The notes below the pieces were generated by a model that worked only from the letters and a program-made list of their open reading frames with translations, was not told where the DNA came from and searched no databases. Positions 26,323-34,763 of a stretch of DNA of 64,000 nt are shown one piece after another; the first letter of the stretch is position 1, and every line of letters starts with the position of its first letter. The position numbers were made by a program, and so were the translations under genes. Source of the stretch: M55B127 sp034521955 (GTDB taxonomy: Bacteria; Bacillota; Halanaerobiia; Halanaerobiales; M55B127); contig JAXHLT010000003.1 in assembly GCA_034521955.1 (NCBI GenBank), forward strand, positions 1-64,000. The letters are read 5' to 3'.

Positions 26323-26604
26323 ATGAAAATAAAAGTAAAATTATATTCTTTATTTAGATTAAATCTAAAAACTTCTGAAGTAAACTATGAGTTCGAAAAA
26401 AATATAAAGGTTAAAGATTTAATAGATAGACTTGATGACGATTTTTCAGGTTACTTTTCTGAAAAATTATTGGAATCTGGGGAAATCAAAACTGGTTCCA
26501 TTATTTTAATTAATGGCAAAAATATTTTTCATATTGATAAATTAAACTCTAAAATTAAACATGGAGATATTGTTACAATGTTTCCACCATCTGCAGGAGG
26601 ATAG
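26323..26604 (+). CDS. MoaD/ThiS-type sulfur carrier
   Basis: The 93-residue beta-grasp protein ends in the diagnostic Gly-Gly (FPPSAGG), which is adenylated and thiocarboxylated in MoaD proteins. MoaD supplies the dithiolene sulfurs of molybdopterin. Its position five bases after the AOR gene suggests dedicated supply of pterin cofactor for the tungsten enzyme. No moaE is nearby, so it would share MoaE encoded elsewhere. Confidence 0.85.
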   Translation: MKIKVKLYSLFRLNLKTSEVNYEFEKNIKVKDLIDRLDDDFSGYFSEKLLESGEIKTGSIILINGKNIFHIDKLNSKIKHGDIVTMFPPSAGG

Positions 26605-26676
26605 AATTATATCTCTTGCAAATTAAAGGATAATTTGATATTATTACTTTCAGCAAAGAAATAGAAGGTGGACAGA

Positions 26677-27084
26677 TTGAAAGTAGCAGTAATTGATGGA
26701 TTAGGAGGCGGTTTGGGTTCACAAATCGTCAATAAATTAAATAAACAATTTGGTGATAGTCTTAAAGTATTAGCTCTCGGCACGAATGCTGGAGCTACTT
26801 CTAAGATGATTGCCAATGGTGCCGATGAAGGTGCAACAGGAGAAAATGCAATTGTTATCAATGTCAAAGATGTTGATATTATCATTGGTCCACTAGGTTT
26901 GATAATTCCCAATTCTATGAAAGGTGAAATAACTACTGTGATGGCCGAAGCTATTGCAGGTTCAAAAGCCAAAAAAATTATAATTGGGATGAAACAACCT
27001 CATGTAGAACTTGTCGGTGTCAGTAACAAATCTTTAAATGAATTAATAGAAGAAGCGATAGAACAAATTAAAAATCATATATAA
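26677..27084 (+). CDS. DUF3842 family protein
   Basis: The 135-residue protein begins LKVAVIDGLGGGLGSQIVNK, a glycine-rich nucleotide-binding-like loop, and has LALGTNAGATSKMIANGADE and KDVDIIIGPLGLIIPNSMKG. This is the DUF3842 family, of unknown function. The GADEGATGENA segment suggests a small Rossmann-like fold. TTG 26677 is chosen because GAAGGTGG (26664-26671) precedes it. It follows the AOR-MoaD pair and may belong to the same transcription unit. Confidence 0.75.
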   Translation: MKVAVIDGLGGGLGSQIVNKLNKQFGDSLKVLALGTNAGATSKMIANGADEGATGENAIVINVKDVDIIIGPLGLIIPNSMKGEITTVMAEAIAGSKAKKIIIGMKQPHVELVGVSNKSLNELIEEAIEQIKNHI

Positions 27085-27105
27085 ATCAGATTTATATAAG
27101 GATCA

Positions 27106-27149
27106 CGAAGGTCTTTACCTGTATTTACTTACGGGTAGGACCTTTTTTT
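27106..27149 (+). terminator. Intrinsic terminator after DUF3842 gene
   Basis: AAGGTC and TTACC pair with GGTA and GACCTT around an internal loop, followed by seven T residues. It ends the AOR-MoaD-DUF3842 unit or attenuates transcription into the transporter gene. Confidence 0.75.
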
Positions 27150-27177
27150 ATTTGTATTAAAAAAGGAGGAAAACATT

Positions 27178-27723
27178 ATGAATACTAAAAAGTATGTTTA
27201 CAGTTCTTTATTTATTGCATTAGGAATTTTATTACCAATGATTTTTCATGTTATAGGTGGACCAAGCTTGGGAAGAGTTTTATTACCGATGCATTTGCCG
27301 GTATTAATAGGTGGGGCTTTTGTAGGACCTTTATTTGGTTTAATTATAGGGTTAATTACTCCAATTTTAAGTTCATTGTTTACAGGAATGCCACCAGTTT
27401 TACCTATATTACCAATTATGGTTGGAGAGCTAGCAGTGTATGGACTTGTTATGGGTTATCTTTTTAATAGAATTAAAATGAATGCCTATCTATCGTTAAT
27501 ATTAACTATGCTTGCTGGACGTATAATGGCTTCAATCATAGTAATGGGACTTGTCTATGGATTTGGTTTTGGTCAACTTCCAGGCAATCCAATTCTATAT
27601 ATTTATGGAACTATAACAGCAGGTATGCCGGGTATTATAGGACAACTTATAATAGTACCTATTGTGATAAATTATTTAAAAAAGTATAACAGTTCTAAAT
27701 TATCAACTGAATCTGTTTTTTAA
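27178..27723 (+). CDS. ECF transporter substrate-binding (S) component
   Basis: The 181-residue membrane protein has about five or six helices and the N-terminal pattern KKYVYSSLFIALGILLPMIF of ECF S-components. GRVLLPMHLPVLIGGAFVGP and PPVLPILPIMVGELAVYGLV are typical of the group. It captures a vitamin or cofactor precursor for the shared EcfA/A'/T module, which is not encoded here. Location beside a tungsten-enzyme locus suggests a pterin or similar substrate; this is a guess from context. GGAGG precedes the ATG. Confidence 0.8.
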   Translation: MNTKKYVYSSLFIALGILLPMIFHVIGGPSLGRVLLPMHLPVLIGGAFVGPLFGLIIGLITPILSSLFTGMPPVLPILPIMVGELAVYGLVMGYLFNRIKMNAYLSLILTMLAGRIMASIIVMGLVYGFGFGQLPGNPILYIYGTITAGMPGIIGQLIIVPIVINYLKKYNSSKLSTESVF

Positions 27724-27811
27724 ATAAATTTTATTTAAAAAGGAATATTAAACCCTTCTCTTTAATTAATAATATAGAATAGCATTATTAATTGATAGGG
27801 GGTTATTTTAG

Positions 27812-28789
27812 ATGCCAGCTAATTTACCACCTCAGTATTATGAAGCTGAGGAAGTATTTAGAAATGCACAAACTTCGGAAGAAAAAATTGCCGCATTAAA
27901 AGATATGCTTTCAATTATGCCTAAACATAAAGGTACTGAAAAACTTCAAGCTGATTTAAAAAAAAGAATTTCTAAATTAAAGGAAGAAAAAGAGAAAAAA
28001 AGCAAAACAAAAAGCACATATAATCCATATTTAATTGATAAAGAGGGTGCTGGTCAGGTAATATTACTGGGATATCCTAATGTTGGTAAGTCCTCAATAG
28101 TAGAATCTTTAAGTAATGCAAAGGTTAAGGTTGCTAAATATCCTTTTGCAACTTCTTTACCGACAGCAGGTATGATTAACTTTGAAGATATACAAATTCA
28201 ATTAATAGATACTCCTCCATTAGTTCCTGAAGATGTGCCGGGTCCGATGGTGAGCGCTATATTTCATGCTGACTATTTAGCAGTTGTAATAGACATATCT
28301 GCAAAAGATTGTCTTGACCAATTATCAGGTATTATTGATTTTTTAGAAAATAAAAGATTGATTAGAGAAGATATACCTGAAAATGTAAAGGCATATCATC
28401 TTAATGATATTTTAATTATTGCAAATAAAATTGATTTAGAGGGTGTAGATGAAAACTTAGATATAATAAAAGAGCTTTATCCTGAGCTAGAAATTTTAAA
28501 TGTTTCTACTAAAAATAATCTAAATATAGAGAAAATACCTAAAATACTATTTAAAAAATTAAAAATAATTAGGGTGTATAGTAAAGCCCCTGGAGAAGAA
28601 CCAGATTATAAGCAACCATATATACTAGACAAAGGAAGTATAGTTTTAGATTTTGCCCAACTTATTCATAAAGACTTTGCCAAAAAACTTCAAAAAGCAA
28701 ATATTTGGGGGTCAGCTCGATTTGATGGTCAAAGTGTGGCAAAAGATCATGAATTAGAAGACAAAGATGTTGTGGAATTGCATATATAA
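27812..28789 (+). CDS. TGS-domain GTPase of the Obg/DRG family
   Basis: The 325-residue GTPase has a helical N-terminus (Lys/Glu-rich, about 1-70), the P-loop GYPNVGKSS near residue 90, switch II DTPP, and NKIDLE. A C-terminal TGS domain of about 75 residues is recognisable by its ending HELEDKDVVELHI. DRG-like TGS GTPases bind ribosomes. Archaeal DRG and bacterial relatives share the DTPPLVPEDVPGPM context. It is likely a translation-associated GTPase. GGGGG precedes the ATG. Confidence 0.85.
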   Translation: MPANLPPQYYEAEEVFRNAQTSEEKIAALKDMLSIMPKHKGTEKLQADLKKRISKLKEEKEKKSKTKSTYNPYLIDKEGAGQVILLGYPNVGKSSIVESLSNAKVKVAKYPFATSLPTAGMINFEDIQIQLIDTPPLVPEDVPGPMVSAIFHADYLAVVIDISAKDCLDQLSGIIDFLENKRLIREDIPENVKAYHLNDILIIANKIDLEGVDENLDIIKELYPELEILNVSTKNNLNIEKIPKILFKKLKIIRVYSKAPGEEPDYKQPYILDKGSIVLDFAQLIHKDFAKKLQKANIWGSARFDGQSVAKDHELEDKDVVELHI

Positions 28790-28814
28790 ACTTAAAAAGG
28801 AATGAATAAATAAA

Positions 28815-29231
28815 ATGAATGAAAAAGAATTAGCAATTAATGAACTTAATAACAGTGAGTATTCTTTAATAATAGTGAAAAGTAATAAAATTGTATATAA
28901 GAGTAAAAAAGAAAGTGTTGGTTCTATTGTTGGACTTTTAGAAAACAATCCTGAAATTTTAAAAGATGCTATTGTTGCAGATAAAATAATTGGTAGGGCA
29001 GTAGCTATGATTTGTGATTATAGTTCAGTAAACTTTTGTTATGGTAAAATAGTAAGTAAAGGTGCAGTGGATATTTTTGAAAAAAGGAATTTAGAATATG
29101 AAGCAGAAAATATAGTTAAGGCTATAAAAAACAGAGATAATACTGATTTATGTCCAATAGAAAAATTGACTTTGGATGTTGATGACAGTGAAGAGGGAAT
29201 AAAAAGAATAAAAGAATTTATTAATAATTAA
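28815..29231 (+). CDS. DUF1893 family protein
   Basis: The 138-residue protein carries the DUF1893 signature: LIIVKSNKIVYKSKKESVG, then ADKIIGRAVAMIC and VNFCYGKIVSKGAVDIFE. The family is small, soluble and related in fold to the deaminase superfamily, of unknown function. It lies 25 bases after the TGS GTPase gene and is probably co-transcribed. Confidence 0.75.
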   Translation: MNEKELAINELNNSEYSLIIVKSNKIVYKSKKESVGSIVGLLENNPEILKDAIVADKIIGRAVAMICDYSSVNFCYGKIVSKGAVDIFEKRNLEYEAENIVKAIKNRDNTDLCPIEKLTLDVDDSEEGIKRIKEFINN

Positions 29232-29250
29232 AAATGAGAAGGTGAGATTA

Positions 29251-29664
29251 ATGTATAGTTATTTTAAGGTCTATATTTTAGCATTTTTAGTATTTATTTT
29301 AATTGATTCCATCTGGTTAGGATCAATAGCTAAAAAATTATACAGAAAACAGATTGGGTTTTTAATGAAGGAAAACTTTGATATGAAGGTAGCTTTAATA
29401 TTTTATCTGGTATTTATTGTCGGATTATTATTTTTTGTTTTAAATAATGCTATAATTAATCAAAGTTGGCAGTATGCATTATTTGCAGGTATGTTTTATG
29501 GGTTTATTACCTATGCAACATATGATATAACAAACCTAGCTACTATTAAAGACTGGCCTGTATTTTTAACTGTTATTGATATTATCTGGGGTTCGGTACT
29601 ATGTGGCACAACCTCTATAATTACTTATCTTATTGCTGTAAATATTGACTTCTTTAAAGTATAA
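29251..29664 (+). CDS. DUF2177 family membrane protein
   Basis: The 137-residue protein has four membrane helices and the DUF2177 pattern: FLVFILIDSIWLGSIAKKLY, FAGMFYGFITYATYDITNLA and TVIDIIWGSVLCGTTS. Function unknown. ATG 29251 is preferred over the upstream GTG at 29242, because AAGGTGAG (29239-29246) would be its ribosome binding site. Confidence 0.8.
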   Translation: MYSYFKVYILAFLVFILIDSIWLGSIAKKLYRKQIGFLMKENFDMKVALIFYLVFIVGLLFFVLNNAIINQSWQYALFAGMFYGFITYATYDITNLATIKDWPVFLTVIDIIWGSVLCGTTSIITYLIAVNIDFFKV

Positions 29665-29849
29665 GTTTAGAAGAAGGTGGGTTAAATGAAGATGTTGACA
29701 TAAGATTATTCTTAGCTAGTATTGATTTCATTTTTTATGTAATATTACATAAAAATGAGATAGGTGAAGAATTTTTTCCAGATATTATCAAATTTCTAAT
29801 AAGCGGAATCATCTGCAAGTTAGAAAAAAATTTAAAATCTAATGAATGA
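29664..29849 (+). pseudogene. Helical C-terminal fragment, possibly TetR-type
   Basis: An open frame without a start codon reads LEEGGLNEDVDIRLFLASID and then YVILHKNEIGEEFFPDIIKF. The pattern of a Gly-turn, Glu-Asp-rich linker and hydrophobic helices looks like the C-terminal ligand domain of a TetR regulator. No DNA-binding part is present. Weak identification. Confidence 0.3.
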
Positions 29850-29914
29850 GTATTGAAGATATTCATTTAATATTAGACAAATATTAAATATTCACGCACT
29901 GAAATGGAGAAGAT

Positions 29915-30183
29915 CCGTAATTTAAGCATCAATGCTTATGGGATCAATGGTTATTACTGCATCCACCTTGAGTTTTTTAGGTATAGGAGCACCACAAGGA
30001 TATGCAGATTGGGGTCAAATGATTTCATTTTCACGTAACTGGATTCTCGGTGGTGAAGGTAATGCTATTAAATATTGGTATACAGTTGTAATACCTGGTA
30101 GTGCGATTACATTTTTCTGTTTATCCTGGAACTTAATCGGAGATGCCTTTAGAGACATTTTAGATCCAAAGCTTCAAAATTAA
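29915..30183 (+). pseudogene. Peptide ABC permease (DppC/OppC) C-terminal fragment
   Basis: About 84 codons encode the last part of a DppC-type permease: MGSMVITASTLSFLGIGAPQ, GYADWGQMISFSR and the tail LIGDAFRDILDPKLQN. In this family QASM usually precedes GSMV; here TAA stands where CAA (Gln) is expected, next to GCATCAATG. Upstream of about 29915 the similarity ends. The usual dppA, dppB and most of dppC genes are missing, so a deletion joined foreign DNA to the dppC tail. Confidence 0.85.
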
Positions 30184-30207
30184 AAACATATAAAGTAGGT
30201 GATAGAA

Positions 30208-31214
30208 TTGAGTAAAGAAAAGCTTATAGATGTTAATAATTTAGCAACATATTTTCATACTGAAGAAGGAACAGTAAAAGCGGTTGATGGAATAAGTTTT
30301 GATATCTATCCTGGAGAGACACTTGGAATAGTAGGTGAGTCAGGTTGTGGTAAAAGTGTAACATCACTATCCATTATGAGACTTATCGAATCTCCACCTG
30401 GACAGATCGAAAATGGCGAGATTATGTTTAACGGTAAAGACTTAACAAAGTTAAGCCAAAAGAGATGAGAAAGATCAGAGGTAATGATATCTCAATGATT
30501 TTTCAGGAGCCAATGACCTCCTTAAATCCGGTATATACCGTTGGAAATCAAATTATGGAAGCAATTTTAATCCATAAAGATGTAAACAAAAAAGAGGCCA
30601 GACAGCAAGCAATAGATATGTTAACAAAGGTAGGAATACCGCTTCCTGAACAGCGTGTAGACGAATATCCTCACCAGTTAAGTGGAGGTATGAGACAGCG
30701 TGTAATGATAGCAATGGCCCTATCATGTGATCCACAGCTTCTAATCGCAGATGAGCCAACAACAGCGTTAGATGTAACAATTCAGGCTCAGATATTAGAG
30801 CTGATGAATGGTCTAAAAAGACAGTTCGGAATGGCAATAATGATGATCACTCACGATTTAGGTGTAATAGCAGAAGTATCAGATCGTGTAGCGGTAATGT
30901 ATGCTGGAAAGATAGTAGAGTACACAGATGTTGAGACACTTTATGGAAATCCAAAACATCCATATACCTGGGGATTAATGCATTCAATTCCTCATATCGA
31001 AAAGGACTTAGACAGATTATTGGCGATACCGGGTAATGTACCGAATCCGCTTAATTTCCCAACTGGATGTAAGTATAACACAAGGTGTCAATTTGCAACA
31101 GATAAGTGTAGAACAGATGAACCTGACATAGAAGAGATAGAAGAAGGCCATCACGTAGCGTGCTGGCATATAGATAAGCTAGAAGAAGCCAAAAAAGAAA
31201 AGTATAGTGCTTAA
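30208..31214 (+). pseudogene. Peptide ABC transporter ATPase DppD/OppD, one frameshift
   Basis: Two parts make a DppD-type ATPase of about 335 residues. The first has FHTEEGTVKAVDGISFDIYP and Walker A GESGCGKSV. The second has ISMIFQEPMTSLNPVYTVGN (Q-loop), the signature LSGGMRQRVMIAMAL, Walker B LLIADEPTTALD, and the C-terminal Cys-containing tail CKYNTRCQFATDKC. The frame breaks in an A-run near 30462 (CAAAAG; one A more would restore KEMRKIRG). TTG 30208 follows AGGTGAT. Base composition is richer in GC than the neighbours, with codon choices such as GTA and CCG, as in dppF. Confidence 0.9.
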
Positions 31215-31228
31215 TGGAGGTGAATAAT

Positions 31229-32215
31229 TTGGCAGAAGCGAAAAAATTACTTGATATAAAGAACTTAAAGAAGTACTTTCCTGTAAAGGCAGGGGTATTT
31301 CGCAAGACAGTAGCACAAGTAAAAGCGGTAGATGATGTTAGTTTTTATATAAAAGAAGGAGAGACCTTGGGACTAGTAGGAGAATCCGGGTGTGGTAAAT
31401 CAACAACCGGTCGTACAATTCTTCGCCTCCTGGAAGCAACAGCTGGAGAGATCTGGTTTGAAGGTAAGAACTTAGTTGAATTAAACAAAAGAGATCTAAG
31501 AGAGATGAGAAAAGAGATGCAGATTATCTTTCAGGATCCATATGCATCATTAAACCCACGTATGACAGTAGCAGATATAGTGGGAGAGCCGATAGATATT
31601 CACAATTTAGCTTCAAGCAAAAAAGAAAGAAACGAGAAAGTAGCTGAGATATTAGATACAGTAGGGCTAGGTTCAGAATACATGAAAAGGTATCCTCACG
31701 AGTTTAGTGGTGGTCAGAGACAGCGTATAGGTGTAGCAAGGGCCTTAGCTGTAGATCCATCATTGATCATTGCAGATGAGCCGGTATCGGCCTTAGATGT
31801 ATCAATTCAGGCTCAGGTAATCAACTTGATGCAGGACTTACAGAAAGACTTTGGATTAACCTATTTATTTATTGCTCATGATTTAAGTGTAGTAAAACAC
31901 ATCAGTGATCGTGTAGCGGTAATGTATTTAGGAAAGATAGTAGAGTTAGCAACAAAAAAGGAGTTATTTGCTGATCCGAAACATCCTTATACTAAGTCAT
32001 TACTATCAGCAATACCGGTAGCAGATCCAACATATGAGAAAGATAGAGTTATCTTAGAAGGGGATGTACCTTCACCGGTGGATCCACCATCAGGATGTAA
32101 TTTCCATCCACGTTGTCATTATGCGATGGATATATGTAGTGAAGTTGAACCGGAGTTTAAGGATTATGGCGATGAGCATTTTGCTTCCTGTCATCTACTT
32201 GAACAGGATGAGTAA
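31229..32215 (+). CDS. Peptide ABC transporter ATPase DppF/OppF
   Basis: The 328-residue ATPase powers di- or oligopeptide uptake together with DppD. Walker A GESGCGKST, Q-loop MQIIFQDPYASLNPRMTVAD, signature FSGGQRQRIGVARAL, Walker B LIIADEPVSALD and the switch His in FIAHDLSV are all present. The C-terminal tail has the FeS-like Cys motif found in this family (CNFHPRCHYAMDIC). TTG 31229 is chosen because GGAGGTGA (31217-31224) precedes it. Without a permease gene nearby the locus is not functional by itself. Confidence 0.92.
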   Translation: MAEAKKLLDIKNLKKYFPVKAGVFRKTVAQVKAVDDVSFYIKEGETLGLVGESGCGKSTTGRTILRLLEATAGEIWFEGKNLVELNKRDLREMRKEMQIIFQDPYASLNPRMTVADIVGEPIDIHNLASSKKERNEKVAEILDTVGLGSEYMKRYPHEFSGGQRQRIGVARALAVDPSLIIADEPVSALDVSIQAQVINLMQDLQKDFGLTYLFIAHDLSVVKHISDRVAVMYLGKIVELATKKELFADPKHPYTKSLLSAIPVADPTYEKDRVILEGDVPSPVDPPSGCNFHPRCHYAMDICSEVEPEFKDYGDEHFASCHLLEQDE

Positions 32216-32241
32216 ATTTAATAAATAAATCATATTTACTC

Positions 32242-32314
32242 AATCTATCAACCTTCCGGGGTGAAGTAGTCTCTAATCCAGATTATATCCTCACGGAAGT
32301 GTTAATGATAGATT
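32242..32314 (+). ncRNA. Long hairpin after dppF
   Basis: AATCTATCA (32242-32250) pairs with TGATAGATT (32306-32314). Inside it, CTTCCG (32253-32258) pairs with CGGAAG (32294-32299). The 35-base loop could fold further. No clear T-run follows, so it is either an imperfect terminator, a 3' stabiliser or a small RNA. No RNA family was recognised. Confidence 0.5.
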
Positions 32315-32380
32315 ATATTTTATAATTTGTGAAAACTCTATATTTTGGGTTTTCATTTTTTATTTTAATTACATAAAATT

Positions 32381-32409
32381 TTGCACTATTTGTTTAAATA
32401 TAGTAAAAT
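32381..32409 (+). promoter_or_regulatory. Sigma-A promoter of degV
   Basis: TTGCAC (32381-32386) and TAAAAT (32404-32409) are separated by 17 bases, about 45 bases upstream of the ATG. Confidence 0.65.
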
Positions 32410-32452
32410 AGAGTTAAGTTAATTAAAATAACAAATAAAAAGGGGATTAAAA

Positions 32453-33301
32453 ATGAGTGAAAAAATTGCTGTGGTGACTGACAGTACAAGTGATTTATCA
32501 AAAGAAATATTAAAAGAAAAAAATATTGAATCATTTCCATTAAAAATTATATATAGTGATCGTGAATATAGAGACAGAGTAAATATACAACCTCAGGAAG
32601 TATATGATAGTTTTGAAAAAGAAATTCCTTCTACATCTATGCCCGGTCCAGAAGAAATAAAAAATAAATATTTAGAATTAAAAGATAAAGGTTTTACCCA
32701 TATAATTTCAATTCACATTTCTTCAGGCTTGAGCGGTACTTATAACACCTGTAAAATGGCAAGTAATGAAATTGAAGGTGTTACCATTGAATTAATAGAT
32801 TCAAAGATGTTATCAATGGGATTAGGTAGATTAGTACTATATGCACAGGAATTAGTAGATAAAGGTGAAGACAGTTTTGATAGTATTGTAGAGATGGTAA
32901 AAAATAAGATTGATAGAATTGATCTTTACTTTGTTGTAAGTACTTTAAAGTATCTAAAAAAGGGTGGAAGAATTGGTAAAGTTAAAGGAACTATAGCAGA
33001 ACTATTAAATATTAAACCAATAATTTCTATTGATGAAGAAGGTAAATATTACACTTTTGATAAAGTCAGAAGTAGAAAAAAATCTATAAATAGACTAATA
33101 GATTTAGCTAAGGAAAAAATAAATGACGGGATTTGTTTTGTTGATGTCATGCATGCTGATGCTAAAAAAGAAGCTTCTAGTATATTAGATAAATTAAAAG
33201 ACCTTAATAATGTAAAAGAAGCATCATTAGGAGAAATTAGTCCGGCTATGGTAGTACATTCTGGCCCGGGATTAATAGGAGTTTGTATCACAAAAGAATA
33301 A
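32453..33301 (+). CDS. DegV family fatty-acid-binding protein
   Basis: The 282-residue protein has DegV family landmarks: AVVTDSTSDLSKEILKEKNI at the N-terminus, TSMPGPEEI near residue 60, HISSGLSGTYNTCKMA near 90, and the C-terminal GPGLIGVC. DegV/FakB proteins bind fatty acids and present them to the kinase FakA for incorporation into phospholipids. No fakA is adjacent. Promoter and terminator flank the gene, so it is monocistronic. Confidence 0.9.
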   Translation: MSEKIAVVTDSTSDLSKEILKEKNIESFPLKIIYSDREYRDRVNIQPQEVYDSFEKEIPSTSMPGPEEIKNKYLELKDKGFTHIISIHISSGLSGTYNTCKMASNEIEGVTIELIDSKMLSMGLGRLVLYAQELVDKGEDSFDSIVEMVKNKIDRIDLYFVVSTLKYLKKGGRIGKVKGTIAELLNIKPIISIDEEGKYYTFDKVRSRKKSINRLIDLAKEKINDGICFVDVMHADAKKEASSILDKLKDLNNVKEASLGEISPAMVVHSGPGLIGVCITKE

Positions 33302-33311
33302 ATACTTTATT

Positions 33312-33339
33312 AGCCTCCATTTAAACATGGAGGTTTTTT
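33312..33339 (+). terminator. Intrinsic terminator after degV
   Basis: GCCTCCAT pairs with ATGGAGG around a six-base loop and is followed by six T residues. Confidence 0.85.
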
Positions 33340-33468
33340 GTTGCGATGTTGTATATATATACAAAAAACATATAAATATTTTGTTATATTTACAAGAAGG
33401 AATCAACAATAATATTTTGAATATTTATAAAAGTGATACAATAATAAATTATAATAAGAGGTGGCCAA

Positions 33469-34698
33469 ATGTTACTAATAAAAAACGCACAATTGGTTGG
33501 TGAAAAAAATAAAAAGGATATATTAATTAAGGAAGGTATTTATTTTAAAATTGAGGATAACATTACTCCTACTGAGGATTGTGAAATTATCGATGCTAAA
33601 GGTAATTTAGTAACCCCAACATTTGTAAATCCACATATGCATTTAGACAAGGTATATACAGCTCTTGACGGCAGACAAAGTATAGAAGAAACATTAGAAG
33701 AATCAATTACCATTATGCATAAAGCCAAAAGAAATTATACAGTTGAAAGTGTTAAAAAAAGAGCCATTAGAGCTATCAAGGACTGTGTAGGTTTTGGTAC
33801 AACCAAAATTAGAACTAGTGTAGATATTGATAATATTATCGGTTTAACAGGTTTAAAAGGGGTTATGGAAGCTAAAAAAGAGTGTGAAGATATCTGTGAT
33901 ATACAGATAGTAGCTTTTCCACAGGAAGGTATATATAACAATGAAGGAACTGAAGAATTATTATGGGAAGCTATGGAATATGGTGCAGACTTAATTGGAG
34001 GTATGCCAGCTGCCGAATATACTGACAAGTATTCAAAAAAACATGTTGATTTAGTATTTGAGATAGCAAAAAAATATGATGTGGATATTGATATGCATAT
34101 TGACCAGACTAAAGATATTTTTGCAAGATCTCTTGAATATACAGCTATGAGATCTTATGAAGAAGGATATCAGGGTAGAGTAACAGGAGGTCACTGTACA
34201 TCAATAACTTATCAAAATGATGCTCATGCAAAAAAAGTTATGGAACTTTTAAAGTTTGTAGATTTTAATGTATGTACAAATCCACAAGTTATAGCCATAA
34301 TGGGTATAGATCCTGAACCAAGAACAAGAGGTGTTACAAGAATAAGAGAAATGGTTGAGATGGGTATCAATATTGCAACCGCTCAAGATACAATATGTGA
34401 TGGGTTCCATATTTTTGGAAAAGGTGATCCTCTAGACTATGGTCTTTTATTATCATATGTAGCACAGTATAATACACCGGATAAAGTAAAAATTATATAT
34501 GATATGATCACTAAAAATGCTGCTAAGATACATCGTCTTGAAGGTTATGGAATTGGTGTTGGAAATAAAGCAGATTTAAACATAATAGATGCAAAAAATT
34601 TACAAGAAGCATTTAGAACCAGAGCAGATAGAAGTTATGTGATTAAAGATGGGAAAGTGCTTGTTAGAAATTATAGTAGAAGAGAATATCTGATATAA
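33469..34698 (+). CDS. Cytosine-deaminase-like amidohydrolase
   Basis: The 409-residue metal-dependent hydrolase deaminates or opens the ring of a nitrogen heterocycle. Metal ligands are in PHMHLDK near residue 57, DMHIDQT near 210 and GGHCTS near 243, with the catalytic Asp in TAQDTICDG near 306. These match the CodA-type amidohydrolase branch, though GGHCTS and QDTI differ from E. coli CodA. Small beta-sandwich segments flank the barrel at both ends (NAQLVGEKNKKDILIKEG and GNKADLNIIDAKN). No transporter is adjacent, so the substrate is uncertain. GAGGTGG precedes the ATG. Confidence 0.85.
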   Translation: MLLIKNAQLVGEKNKKDILIKEGIYFKIEDNITPTEDCEIIDAKGNLVTPTFVNPHMHLDKVYTALDGRQSIEETLEESITIMHKAKRNYTVESVKKRAIRAIKDCVGFGTTKIRTSVDIDNIIGLTGLKGVMEAKKECEDICDIQIVAFPQEGIYNNEGTEELLWEAMEYGADLIGGMPAAEYTDKYSKKHVDLVFEIAKKYDVDIDMHIDQTKDIFARSLEYTAMRSYEEGYQGRVTGGHCTSITYQNDAHAKKVMELLKFVDFNVCTNPQVIAIMGIDPEPRTRGVTRIREMVEMGINIATAQDTICDGFHIFGKGDPLDYGLLLSYVAQYNTPDKVKIIYDMITKNAAKIHRLEGYGIGVGNKADLNIIDAKNLQEAFRTRADRSYVIKDGKVLVRNYSRREYLI

Positions 34699-34707
34699 TC
34701 AAAATAA

Positions 34708-34763
34708 TAAACCCTTTTTGGTATGCATTTTTAAAATATAACATACTAAAAAGGGGTTTTTTT
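34708..34763. terminator. Bidirectional intrinsic terminator
   Basis: AAACCCTTTTT and GTATG pair with CATAC and AAAAAGGGGTTT and are flanked by T-runs. It serves the amidohydrolase gene and the convergent prenyltransferase gene. Confidence 0.85.

Noticed and set aside
30208..32215. dppD and dppF as a duplicated repeat
   Set aside because: Similarity between them is the normal paralogy of the two ATPase subunits, confined to the nucleotide-binding motifs.
33469..34698. Dihydroorotase or dihydropyrimidinase
   Set aside because: The HMHLDK, HIDQ and GGHCTS pattern fits the cytosine-deaminase branch, and no carboxylated Lys motif was seen.
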